From NCBI GenBank assembly GCA_017467185.1, contig JAFTSS010000092.1:1-43950 (forward strand): a DNA stretch of 43,950 nucleotides, in the 5' to 3' direction. Below, one piece after another: positions 9,103 through 17,213 of the stretch. Under the pieces are notes generated by a model, which saw only the letters and a list, made by a program, of their open reading frames with translations, did not search any database and was not told where the DNA came from. The stretch is from Paludibacteraceae bacterium (GTDB taxonomy: Bacteria; Bacteroidota; Bacteroidia; Bacteroidales; Paludibacteraceae). Position numbers and translations under genes: made by a program. Each line of letters begins with the position of its first letter. Positions within the stretch are counted from its first letter, which is position 1.

Positions 9103-11031
9103 TTATTCCCATTCAATAGCATCAGCAGACATTACATAATCATTATTTTTACGAGCCCACACCATACGCTTACGCAACCAATCAGGATTTTTATATGCTC
9201 CAAGAGATTGAAGTTGCTCTACATTATATTTATCTTCAGTTTCTGGGTCATAATTCAAACGATGCACCCATGCATTTGGAGAAAATTTAGCATTTACACC
9301 AAAATTAATAGCTGTAGTCCAATAAGCTTCATAAAGATTATACGGACGAGTAAGAGATTTTGTTTCCGTAAAGAAAGACTCTGGTGCTTTAGTAAATTTA
9401 TTCGGATTATTTAATTTATAAATATTTTCCTCTACATGCACTTTATTAACATCATAAACAAAAATACCATTATAAGTAATACCATTAGTCGAACTTGAAT
9501 GGTTATAACGACGAACATCTGTCCATTGCTCTGAAAGAAGATACATTGCTACATATTTTTGTTGCATAATTGTAGCGATAGAAAAATCTTCCTTAGCAAG
9601 ACGAATCTTTCGGAACCAAGCATGAGTTTTGGCTTCAAGATTTGCTGTACTCGTAGAATCAGCAGCCATCACTCCATAACGCTCCATGCTCGCATCAACA
9701 GCAAGGAGTGTTGTTTCATAAGCATCTTGACCAGTACGACCCTGATTTATTGACAACCAATATTCAGCCTCTGCTTTTATAAATAAAAGTTCTTCTTTAG
9801 TATAAATAGCCACATAACCATCATCTTTAGTATATGGATTTTGAGGCAATATGCTCAAACCCTCTGTTGCAATACCATAAAGATCGGGATAATTAGTAGC
9901 TTTAAGAGAAATATCCATTCCTTTATTATTATCAAGATAACGAAAAGCTAAAGGCATTTCTTGATTAGCATTATTAGCACCTCCACGAGGTGACATCATA
10001 CGAGAAGCACGAGGATCTAACGACAAACCTATTTTAGGAGAAATAGTTTTAACATTTGCGGGTGAGAAATTATACATACCAAGTAAATAATGACCAAAAA
10101 ATCTAGAAGGAATAGCCGAAGATAGAAGATTTGCACGGCTTTCCCAAGAATTAATCACTGGTTGCATAGGCCCCCAAGGTGCATTTTTTTCTCCTGAACC
10201 ATCTGCATAATAATGATAAAGAGGTTCTTGCCAATTTGGATCGTTCAACACAGCATCAACTGCATCAATAATCTCTTGACATGCTTTAGCGTTATTATCC
10301 CAATTAGGTAATTTGCGAATAAGCATACGTGCTTTTAACGCTTTTGTAAATGCAGCCCATTTGCCAAGATCTCCTTGATAAATACGATCCATCTTCTCAT
10401 TGATAGGTTGATTTGTAGGACATTTTGTCCACGTTGTATCCTCATAAAGATCAAGAAGCTTATCTACCTCTCGCTCCAACCAAGCATAAACATCTTCTTG
10501 TGATTCGTAAACCGGTTGTAATTTTGATTTATCTTCATAAAAATCTGCATACCAATACTCTTCAAGATCCTCAATATGACCATACGATTCACGAAGAGGT
10601 ATTCCTCCAAAAAGGTCTGTAGTCATAAGAGTTGAATGAAGACGCATTGTACGAGCAATAAGAGCATAATTACGATAATTATTTTTCTTTGCTTCTTCTG
10701 TAAGCACAAAAATATTTACGCCAAGATCATAATAATGACGACGCCATTGAGGGTGTCTATTCATTGACAAAAATTCCCAACCTTGTTTATAAGCATAAGA
10801 CCCTGTTTGTGAACGTCCTCCAGTTGTAAGACATTGACTTAGATAAACGCCATACTCTGCATGATCATATTCCAACTGCGAAGTATAAAAAACAAGAACA
10901 GGCAATATTTGATCTGGAGTAACTGAGGTTGGATTATCGGGACTTGTATTAACATCAAGCCATTTCTCGCAACTTATCATTGAGAAGAAAGTTACAAGAA
11001 CAACCATTATGTATGTTGATAATTTTTTCAT
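9103..11031 (-). CDS. SusD/RagB-like outer-membrane lipoprotein
   Basis: This 642-residue lipoprotein has lipobox MISC followed by EKWLDVNTSPDNPTSV, the start typical of the SusD-like_2 group. It is rich in Trp and Tyr and has the long alpha-helical (TPR-like) character of SusD proteins. At 642 residues it is longer than B. thetaiotaomicron SusD. SusD proteins form the lid over the SusC barrel and hold oligosaccharide at the cell surface. Its gene follows susC after 64 bases that contain a degenerate repeat of the AGCGAGTA type. The ligand cannot be read from the sequence; the locus suggests murein-derived glycans. Confidence 0.93.
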   Translation of the reverse strand: MKKLSTYIMVVLVTFFSMISCEKWLDVNTSPDNPTSVTPDQILPVLVFYTSQLEYDHAEYGVYLSQCLTTGGRSQTGSYAYKQGWEFLSMNRHPQWRRHYYDLGVNIFVLTEEAKKNNYRNYALIARTMRLHSTLMTTDLFGGIPLRESYGHIEDLEEYWYADFYEDKSKLQPVYESQEDVYAWLEREVDKLLDLYEDTTWTKCPTNQPINEKMDRIYQGDLGKWAAFTKALKARMLIRKLPNWDNNAKACQEIIDAVDAVLNDPNWQEPLYHYYADGSGEKNAPWGPMQPVINSWESRANLLSSAIPSRFFGHYLLGMYNFSPANVKTISPKIGLSLDPRASRMMSPRGGANNANQEMPLAFRYLDNNKGMDISLKATNYPDLYGIATEGLSILPQNPYTKDDGYVAIYTKEELLFIKAEAEYWLSINQGRTGQDAYETTLLAVDASMERYGVMAADSTSTANLEAKTHAWFRKIRLAKEDFSIATIMQQKYVAMYLLSEQWTDVRRYNHSSSTNGITYNGIFVYDVNKVHVEENIYKLNNPNKFTKAPESFFTETKSLTRPYNLYEAYWTTAINFGVNAKFSPNAWVHRLNYDPETEDKYNVEQLQSLGAYKNPDWLRKRMVWARKNNDYVMSADAIEWE

Positions 11032-11095
11032 AATTTAGACTTTTTAATAGCGAATAACGAGATTTTTAGCTCTCAACTTCGCCTTATTAATATTT

Positions 11096-14000
11096 TTAGA
11101 ATCCTAATGTTAATGAAAAGTTGAAACCACGAGTCATAGGAACAGAATAATTGTCAACACCCGCAGCACCAGTACCTCCGGCACTAGGAGATGCATTTGC
11201 CAATGGATTTGAACCTGTATAACGAGTCAACAAAAACAAATTTGTTCCTGTAAGAGAACACTTAAAATTAGTAAGCTTAGAACGATTTTTAACTAAATCT
11301 GTAAAATCGTATGCTAATGTCAAATGGGCAAGACGAATATAAGAACCATCTTCAATAAAATTTGAAGATACATTGTAATAATAATTAGATATTGTTGTTG
11401 CATCAAGAGTTATCGGAGTTACATTTTTTTCATAAATAGGATTACCAGCTTCATCTATTCCTGTTTGAACAACACCATCCCAAACCACTTGACGACCACG
11501 ATATTGTTCAAGAGCTTTATGCATACCATTGCTCCACAAACCTCGACCAGTAACATTAGCAATATCGCCACCCAAACGACCATCAAACAACATATTTACA
11601 GAGAAACCTTTATAACGGAATGTGGTATTGATACCCCCAGAGAATAGTGATTCACGATTACCAATTAAAACTGATTTGGTTGGACTAATTTTTGGATAAC
11701 CACTTGCGTCAACAACAACTTGACCATCTGCTGTACGTTCATAATCTTTACCAGTTAATGCCGTAGTACTACCGCCAAGGAATGCAGAGGCAAAAATATC
11801 ACCATATTGACCACCTTGCAATTCAACCAACCCTTCTGGAAGTTTTGTCAAAACACCTCGATTAAGACCTATATTCAAACCAACTGTCCACGAAAGATTT
11901 TTCTTACGGAAAATATCTTGATCAAATTGAATTTCTACACCATGATTTTTAACTGTACCTTCATTACGAGTCATCAAAATATGACCAGCCGAAGGAGATA
12001 CACGCACTGTTACAATTTGATTATCAGCAAGTGTAGAATAATATGCTACATCAAAGCGTGTTCTATTTTGGAAAAACTTCAACTCCAAACCTATTTCCCA
12101 AGAAGTTGAAATCTCGGGAGAAAGAGATGAAGCAACAGACATCGTAGGATTAGAACTATAACCACCATCTGGAAAAGTTGTTTGCTGCTTAAATTTACGG
12201 TCATACAAATATGGTTGAGCATCTTTACCTACCATCGCCCAGTTGCCACGAAGTTTACCATAATTGAACCAATTATTTGATATACCAAAAATTTCAGACC
12301 AAATAATACCAGCAGTTACAGATGGATAGAAATATGGGTTATGTTCATAAAGAAGAGTCGAAGACCAATCCCAACGGCCCGTTACAGAGAGAGAAGCTAA
12401 ACCTTTATAATCACCACGAATTTCGCCAAACACACCTGCATTACGTTTTTGACGATGTCCGACAGAATTATCCGAATTAAGAATACTCTCACTTACATTA
12501 CTCAAACTATAAACACCAGGAATAATAAAATCACGACCTGCAAGAGCACTTGAAGAAGACTCATACATACGAGCCTCAGCACCAACCATAAAGTTCATAT
12601 TAAATTCTTTAGGCAATTCAAGGTGATAACTACCCATAACATTAGCAGTAAGAAGACCACTTCGTGAAGCACTATAACTATAACTACCAAGAAGATCTTT
12701 GTCTATTTTATCAAGTTGACTTTGTGTTAAATAAGGATTAGTAAGATATTCAGTTGTTCCAAGAAAAGAATCATCAAGTACAACCGAATCATCAAAACGA
12801 GGTACCGAATAACCATCATACGAATAATTAGACGAGTCGTAACTAATACGACCTGTAAATTCAAGACCCTTAATTGGTTTATAAGAAATACTACCCATCA
12901 ACATTGTACGAAGTGAACGATTTTTGCCATCATCCATATAACGACTCCAAAGCGGAGAAATAGGAGAATTAGCTTTTTCATCTGCCATATAACGGAAACG
13001 AATAGATCCATCTTCATTTTTATAATTGGTTATATCATCATTAATAGGCCAAGAATAAATACTTGAAATAGAACCAGCTCCACGATATTGATTGTTGTTA
13101 ACGTTTGCCATCATCGTAATAGATACTTGTTTAGAGATATTATAAGTACCTTTCAACATAATGCCAACTTTTTGGAGATAATCTTCAGGCACAATACCAT
13201 CATTTCTCGAGAAATTAGCTGAAGCAAATCCTTGAAATTTATCGTTTCCACCTGTCACATTAAGGTCATATTTATGATAAAAACCATTTTGGAAATAGTT
13301 TTTCACATTATTATAACGCGGAGCATTTGCCGCAAGCATTGGCCCCCAACCTCCACCTGTTTGTTGCTTATAGAAACCAAGTGCACCTGGGCCATACATC
13401 ATTTGTGTTTCGATAAGACGCATTGGTGTATCAAGTTGAAGACTTGCATTTGCTGTAACGGTAACTTTACCAGAACTATTACGTTTTGTTGTCACCATAA
13501 TTACACCATTTGCACCCTCTTGACCATAAAGAGCCGAAGCAGCAGCACCTTTCAATACTGTAATATTTTCAATGTCATTTGGGTTAATATCATTCATACT
13601 TGAAGCACCACCCGACAAAGGCATACCATCAAGAATAAACAAAGGTTCATTTGATTGACTTGAGTTAACCGAAGAAATACCACGAATAATAATCTGCGAA
13701 CCAGAATTAGGAGAACCACCAGCATTAGTTACACTTACACCCGAGATTTGACCTTGAAGTGCCGAGACAAAGTTAGAAGACTTACTACTTGTAATAGCTT
13801 CATTGTCCACGCTCTGAACAGCAAAGTTCAAAGTCTTTTTCTCTTGAACAACACCCATCGCTGTTACAACAACCTCTTCCAAAACTTCTGCATCTGTAAC
13901 AAGAACTACGTTTTGCATTGCATTTTTAACTACAATCTCTTGTGTTTTCATACCAACGTATGAAATAACAAGAGTCTGACCCTTATCGGCTGTAATAGTA

Positions 14001-14179
14001 TAATTACCATCAAAGTCGGTAATAGTACCATTTGTTGTGCCCTTCACGAGGATAGAAGCACCAATAACAGGTTGCCCATCATCTTTCGATGTAACAACAC
14101 CTGTTACTGTCAGTGATTGTGCAAATCCTAATTGGACCATCATGCACAACACTGCGATGATTAAGGAGATTTTTTTCAT
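11096..14179 (-). CDS. SusC/RagA-like TonB-dependent outer-membrane transporter
   Basis: At 1027 residues this is a standard-length SusC. After the signal peptide (ending GFAQ) comes a carboxypeptidase-D regulatory-like beta domain (VTGVVTSKDDGQPVIGASI, residues about 24-105). A likely TonB box region (EEVVVTAMG) follows near residue 108, then the plug domain with SGGASSMNDINPNDIENI and a TonB-dependent beta-barrel ending in an aromatic residue (SLTLGF). There is no N-terminal extension for FecR-type anti-sigma signalling. It imports the oligosaccharide captured by the downstream SusD protein using TonB energy. It lies 135 bases after murQ, and those bases hold only tandem repeats and no good promoter, so co-transcription with murK and murQ is likely. 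Confidence 0.95.
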   Translation of the reverse strand: MKKISLIIAVLCMMVQLGFAQSLTVTGVVTSKDDGQPVIGASILVKGTTNGTITDFDGNYTITADKGQTLVISYVGMKTQEIVVKNAMQNVVLVTDAEVLEEVVVTAMGVVQEKKTLNFAVQSVDNEAITSSKSSNFVSALQGQISGVSVTNAGGSPNSGSQIIIRGISSVNSSQSNEPLFILDGMPLSGGASSMNDINPNDIENITVLKGAAASALYGQEGANGVIMVTTKRNSSGKVTVTANASLQLDTPMRLIETQMMYGPGALGFYKQQTGGGWGPMLAANAPRYNNVKNYFQNGFYHKYDLNVTGGNDKFQGFASANFSRNDGIVPEDYLQKVGIMLKGTYNISKQVSITMMANVNNNQYRGAGSISSIYSWPINDDITNYKNEDGSIRFRYMADEKANSPISPLWSRYMDDGKNRSLRTMLMGSISYKPIKGLEFTGRISYDSSNYSYDGYSVPRFDDSVVLDDSFLGTTEYLTNPYLTQSQLDKIDKDLLGSYSYSASRSGLLTANVMGSYHLELPKEFNMNFMVGAEARMYESSSSALAGRDFIIPGVYSLSNVSESILNSDNSVGHRQKRNAGVFGEIRGDYKGLASLSVTGRWDWSSTLLYEHNPYFYPSVTAGIIWSEIFGISNNWFNYGKLRGNWAMVGKDAQPYLYDRKFKQQTTFPDGGYSSNPTMSVASSLSPEISTSWEIGLELKFFQNRTRFDVAYYSTLADNQIVTVRVSPSAGHILMTRNEGTVKNHGVEIQFDQDIFRKKNLSWTVGLNIGLNRGVLTKLPEGLVELQGGQYGDIFASAFLGGSTTALTGKDYERTADGQVVVDASGYPKISPTKSVLIGNRESLFSGGINTTFRYKGFSVNMLFDGRLGGDIANVTGRGLWSNGMHKALEQYRGRQVVWDGVVQTGIDEAGNPIYEKNVTPITLDATTISNYYYNVSSNFIEDGSYIRLAHLTLAYDFTDLVKNRSKLTNFKCSLTGTNLFLLTRYTGSNPLANASPSAGGTGAAGVDNYSVPMTRGFNFSLTLGF

Positions 14180-14189
14180 AAATTAGACT

Positions 14190-14312
14190 TTTAGTAGCAA
14201 GTAGCAAGTAACTATACTCAACTACTCATTGTTTATTTTTATAGATTATTATTCACAAACTATTACTCTAAACTTTCATCTCTTAACTTTTAACTCTAAA
14301 CCCTAAACTCTA
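14190..14312. repeat. Repeat words in the murQ-susC gap
   Basis: AGCAAGTA units next to the susC start (14190-14215) and AACTCTAAACCCTAAACTC units (14288-14312) next to the murQ stop fill much of this 135-base gap. No consensus promoter was found in it. Confidence 0.65.
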
Positions 14313-14314
14313 AA

Positions 14315-15127
14315 CTATTTATTGTACGCATCAATAGCAGCTTTTACCTCACCATGCATAAGAAGAAGATTCTTAGCCTGATCGTATGGCAAGCCCAACT
14401 CTTCTACAATCATACGAGTACCACGGTCAACTAACTTAGCATTTGAAAGCTGCATATTCACCATCTTGTTACCCTTCACACGACCCAATTGAATCATCGT
14501 TGTTGTTGTAATCATGTTAAGAATAAGTTTTTGTGCTGTACCTGATTTCAAACGTGTACTACCTGTAACAAACTCAGGACCCACAATAGCTTCTATAGCA
14601 ATATCGGCTTCTGCAGCAATAGGAGTATCTGGATTACATGAAACAGATGCTGTCAAAATACCATTTTCACGAGCATGACGCATAGCTCCAATTACGTATG
14701 GAGTTGTTCCCGAAGCAGCAATACCAACAACAACATCTTTGTCACAAATATTACGATCAAGAAGTTCTTGCCACCCTTTTTCAAAATCATCTTCAGCATT
14801 CTCTACAGGATTGCGAAGAGCATGTTCACCACCAGCAATCAAACCAATTACCAAAGTGTTTGGCATACCGAATGTTGGGGGTATTTCCGATGCATCAAGC
14901 ACCCCAAGACGTCCACTTGTACCTGCACCCATATAGAAAATACGACCACCTTTTTTCATACGTGGCACGATTTCTGAAACCAATTTTTCAATTGCAGGCA
15001 AAGCCTTTTCCACTGCAAGAGGTACTTTTTGATCCTCTTGATTCATACTTTGCAACAACTCTCCAATTGACATTTTATCCAAGTCGTTGTAAAGCGAACT
15101 TTTCTCAGTTATTTTCTCAAAAGCCAT
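14315..15127 (-). CDS. murQ: N-acetylmuramic acid 6-phosphate etherase MurQ
   Basis: The 270-residue protein is a complete MurQ (E. coli MurQ is 298). It has an SIS sugar-phosphate isomerase fold and the family signature GAGTSGRLGVLDASEIPPTF near residues 67-86. Downstream motifs VVGIAASGTTPYV and GSTRLKSGTAQK also match. The enzyme removes D-lactate from MurNAc-6-phosphate to give GlcNAc-6-phosphate in the cytoplasm. Its substrate arises only from MurNAc, which makes this gene the best indicator that the adjacent SusC/SusD locus handles peptidoglycan sugars. It lies between the kinase gene (143 bases, filled with two repeat families) and susC. Confidence 0.96.
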   Translation of the reverse strand: MAFEKITEKSSLYNDLDKMSIGELLQSMNQEDQKVPLAVEKALPAIEKLVSEIVPRMKKGGRIFYMGAGTSGRLGVLDASEIPPTFGMPNTLVIGLIAGGEHALRNPVENAEDDFEKGWQELLDRNICDKDVVVGIAASGTTPYVIGAMRHARENGILTASVSCNPDTPIAAEADIAIEAIVGPEFVTGSTRLKSGTAQKLILNMITTTTMIQLGRVKGNKMVNMQLSNAKLVDRGTRMIVEELGLPYDQAKNLLLMHGEVKAAIDAYNK

Positions 15128-15134
15128 AATATTT

Positions 15135-15272
15135 CAATTCATAATTCATAATTCATAATTCACAATTTTGATTACCACCAAAATCCCAAACTATAAAATC
15201 AATGAACGTATATTAATATTCTAAATTGTTTATTCATTCCCATTCCTCATTCCTAACTCCTCATTCCTCATT
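15135..15272. repeat. Repeat words in the murK-murQ gap
   Basis: AATTCATAATTCATAATT units (15135-15165) lie just before the murQ start, and CATTCCTCATTCCTAACTCC units (15235-15272) run up to the murK stop codon. The first word also precedes and enters the C26-M19 gene (29967-29996). Confidence 0.75.
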
Positions 15273-16107
15273 ATTTATGATATTCAATTAATCCTTCTAT
15301 AGGATTTTGCATTATCTTACCTAGCTTAACTCCACACATCGCAGCAGCCTCTCTCAACTCTGCATTAAAATAAAATGCTATCGAACCAATAAACCCAACC
15401 TCAAGTGTATGCCACTCTTCATATTGCTTAATATTACGATTAAAAAATGCCTTAAACGCCTCAACAAGCAAATTATGAATGTAAGCATTATCGCGATGAA
15501 CCGACATAAACTTCGTAAACTGAGCTAACCAACGATTAGGGAATGGTTGTTTATAAACTCTATCAACAATACCCAAATAAGTCAAACCATACTCCTCTGT
15601 CAAAGCCTCATAAATATCTTGTGGCATCTGTTTCTTCACCCAGTCCGAAATCAACAACTTACCAAGCACACCACCAGAACCTTCATCGCCAAGAATATAA
15701 CCACCAGCGTACACACCCTTTACCAACTTTTCGCCATCATAAACACCTGAATTAGCACCAGTACCAAGAATACAAGCTATACCTGATTCTCTACCCAACA
15801 ATCCACGCGCAGCACCCAACATATCAGATGCAACAAAAGCATTTTTCGCTCCAACAACAGATTTCAACAACTCTTCAAGAGTTTTATTTTTAACAGGATC
15901 AGCACAACCTGCTCCGTAAAAATATATATTTTCAACGTCATTTCCACTTATTTGTGGCAACAACGTCCCCTTCAATTGTGCAATAATATCCTCTTCTGCC
16001 TGAAAAAAAGGATTTATTCCCGCAGTTTCAAACTGCTTAAACAACTGATTACCATACGACAAACACCACGCAGTCTTTGTCGAACCGCTATCCGCAATAA
16101 GATTCAT
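15271..16107 (-). CDS. murK: BadF/BadG-type sugar kinase, probable MurNAc/GlcNAc kinase (MurK-like)
   Basis: I chose the ATG at 16107, giving 278 residues beginning MNLIADSGSTKTAW, because the phosphate-binding loop DSGSTKT belongs at the N-terminus of this family. The longer open frame back to 16191 would run through the promoter. Further ATPase-family signatures are GIACILGTGANSG and YILGDEGSGGVLGKLL. Proteins of this type in Clostridium and Tannerella phosphorylate MurNAc and GlcNAc at C6, and the gene directly before murQ fits the MurK role. It is the first gene of the minus-strand operon, with a promoter-like sequence at 16131-16162. A pure GlcNAc kinase is the alternative. Confidence 0.82.
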   Translation of the reverse strand: MNLIADSGSTKTAWCLSYGNQLFKQFETAGINPFFQAEEDIIAQLKGTLLPQISGNDVENIYFYGAGCADPVKNKTLEELLKSVVGAKNAFVASDMLGAARGLLGRESGIACILGTGANSGVYDGEKLVKGVYAGGYILGDEGSGGVLGKLLISDWVKKQMPQDIYEALTEEYGLTYLGIVDRVYKQPFPNRWLAQFTKFMSVHRDNAYIHNLLVEAFKAFFNRNIKQYEEWHTLEVGFIGSIAFYFNAELREAAAMCGVKLGKIMQNPIEGLIEYHK

Positions 16108-16130
16108 TGATACAAAGTTACAATTTATCG

Positions 16131-16162
16131 CAAAGTAACTAAAAAAAAATGAATTATGCAAA
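16131..16162 (-). promoter_or_regulatory. Probable promoter of the murK-murQ-susCD operon
   Basis: Read on the minus strand, TTTG at 16162-16159 is followed after 20 bases by TTACTTTG at 16138-16131. This matches the Bacteroidetes vegetative promoter except for one base in the -7 box. The start of transcription would be about 20 bases before the murK ATG. It stands back to back with the plus-strand promoter at 16180-16210. Confidence 0.5.
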
Positions 16163-16179
16163 AAAAACATTGATTTTAT

Positions 16180-16210
16180 TTTGCAATACAAAAAAAAATA
16201 TATACCTTTG
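16180..16210 (+). promoter_or_regulatory. Promoter of the XRE/S24 regulator gene
   Basis: TTTG at 16180-16183 and TACCTTTG at 16203-16210 are separated by 19 bases, an exact fit to the Bacteroidetes promoter pattern. The predicted leader is about 200 bases long and is filled with two tandem repeat families (16242-16295 and 16361-16390). Its -33 box lies only 17 bases from that of the divergent murK promoter, so one bound regulator could control both. Confidence 0.65.
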
Positions 16211-16241
16211 CATCGTTATTCAACAAAAAGTTTAATTTAAT

Positions 16242-16295
16242 AGACACGAGACACGAGACACGAGACACGAGACACGAGATGCGAGATGCGAGATA
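16242..16295. repeat. Tandem repeat of ACACGAG / ATGCGAG units
   Basis: About seven imperfect copies of an 8-base unit (ACACGAG plus one base, drifting to ATGCGAG) lie in the leader of the XRE/S24 gene. The same word occurs upstream of the PAP2-like gene (25475-25500) and inside the coding region of the C26-M19 fusion (29551-29585). Confidence 0.8.
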
Positions 16296-16360
16296 TAAAG
16301 TGCTAAGTTCAGTCTTCACCATTAAAAACATGATAATACTAATAAGGCGAAACTAATAAT

Positions 16361-16390
16361 TATGCATTGTGCATTATGCATTGTGCATTA
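16361..16390. repeat. Tandem repeat of TGCATTATGCATTGTGCATT type
   Basis: Alternating GCATTATGCATTGT units lie about 30 bases before the XRE/S24 start codon. The same word encodes signal-peptide sequence in the NAGPA gene (1881-1910) and the GHL10 gene (6331-6358), and part of the C-terminus of RibD (33156-33186). Confidence 0.8.
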
Positions 16391-16419
16391 AAAAAAGCTC
16401 GCTACCAAACATCTAAAAT

Positions 16420-17091
16420 ATGGCTGATTTATCTATTATAAAACCTCTATTAAAAGAGCGCGGAATAAAAATCAAAGATTTCTGCGATGATTTAGGCTTA
16501 ACAGAACAAGGCTTTGCCAAACTAATACGAGCTAATTCAACTAAAATTGAAACTCTTGAACTTATTGCACAAAAACTAAATGTACCAGTTAGCATTTTCT
16601 TCACAAAAAACCAAGAAGCTGAGATATTAACAAATATGCACTGCGTAGAGGTGCCTATTGTGCCAGTATATGCATACGCAAGTTTTCTTCATGGACACGA
16701 TGACACAGAATATATGGACTCTTTACCTACAATGTCAGTAATCCTTGACCGAAAATATGGCAAAGATGGTTTTTTGATTTTCGAAGTCAAAGGCAATAGC
16801 ATGGACGATGGCACTAATAGATCGTTGTTGGACGGAGATAAAATTTTGGTTAAAGAATTAGATAGTGATTGTTGTCGTACCAAATTAAAAACTGATGATG
16901 GATTTTTTGTTATTATACATCGTACAGATGGTGTTGTAGTGAAACAAATAGTTGAACATAAAGTTGAGGAAGGAATTATTTGTTGCCATTCAATAAATCC
17001 ATCTCCTCAATACCACGATTTCGAAATAGATTTACGAGAGGTTTCTCGAATTTTTAAAGTCGCTGCTATTGTTGGCAGAAGATTTAAATAA
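16420..17091 (+). CDS. XRE-type HTH transcriptional regulator with S24 (LexA-like) C-terminal domain
   Basis: The 223-residue protein has a helix-turn-helix domain at about residues 8-60 (IKDFCDDLGLTEQGFAKLI) and an S24 peptidase-like domain at about 110-215. The presumed nucleophile Ser is in EVKGNSMDDG and the partner Lys in GVVVKQIV, so it could be capable of self-cleavage or be a sensor derived from such a protein. I do not see a clear Ala-Gly cleavage site in the linker. It is transcribed divergently from murK and lies 122 bases before the NagB/PIG-L fusion gene, which makes it a candidate regulator of the amino-sugar genes. Alternatives are a stress or phage-derived repressor; no other phage gene is visible nearby. 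The start follows the sequence CTAAAAT that also precedes several other start codons here. Confidence 0.85.
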   Translation: MADLSIIKPLLKERGIKIKDFCDDLGLTEQGFAKLIRANSTKIETLELIAQKLNVPVSIFFTKNQEAEILTNMHCVEVPIVPVYAYASFLHGHDDTEYMDSLPTMSVILDRKYGKDGFLIFEVKGNSMDDGTNRSLLDGDKILVKELDSDCCRTKLKTDDGFFVIIHRTDGVVVKQIVEHKVEEGIICCHSINPSPQYHDFEIDLREVSRIFKVAAIVGRRFK

Positions 17092-17129
17092 AATTCCACA
17101 TATAAAAAATGTAAATCTTCCACAAGTAT

Positions 17130-17176
17130 CACAAATTAAACCAAATTTTTATTCGTAAACATTTGTGTAATTTGTG
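17130..17176. other. Inverted repeat between the regulator and the NagB/PIG-L gene
   Basis: CACAAATTA at 17130-17138 is the exact complement of TAATTTGTG at 17168-17176, with 29 bases between. It could be an operator half-site pair or a remnant of another repeat word, since the right half reads TTTGTGTAATTTGTGG, itself a tandem. No good promoter is visible in this 122-base gap. Confidence 0.3.
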
Positions 17177-17213
17177 GCTAAAATAATATCACTCCCAATT
17201 AAAACAATAAACC

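Noticed and set aside
14698-15129. A 143-codon plus-strand frame opposite murQ
   Set aside because: It is antisense to a complete MurQ and starts with no promoter or start context.
16113-16120. A perfect TAACTTTG -7 box on the minus strand just before murK
   Set aside because: No -33 box lies at the right distance and transcription would begin at or inside the start codon; the box at 16131-16138 fits better.
16420-17091. XRE/S24 gene considered as a prophage repressor marking an integrated phage
   Set aside because: No integrase, structural or lysis gene lies on either side, and the neighbours are amino-sugar genes.
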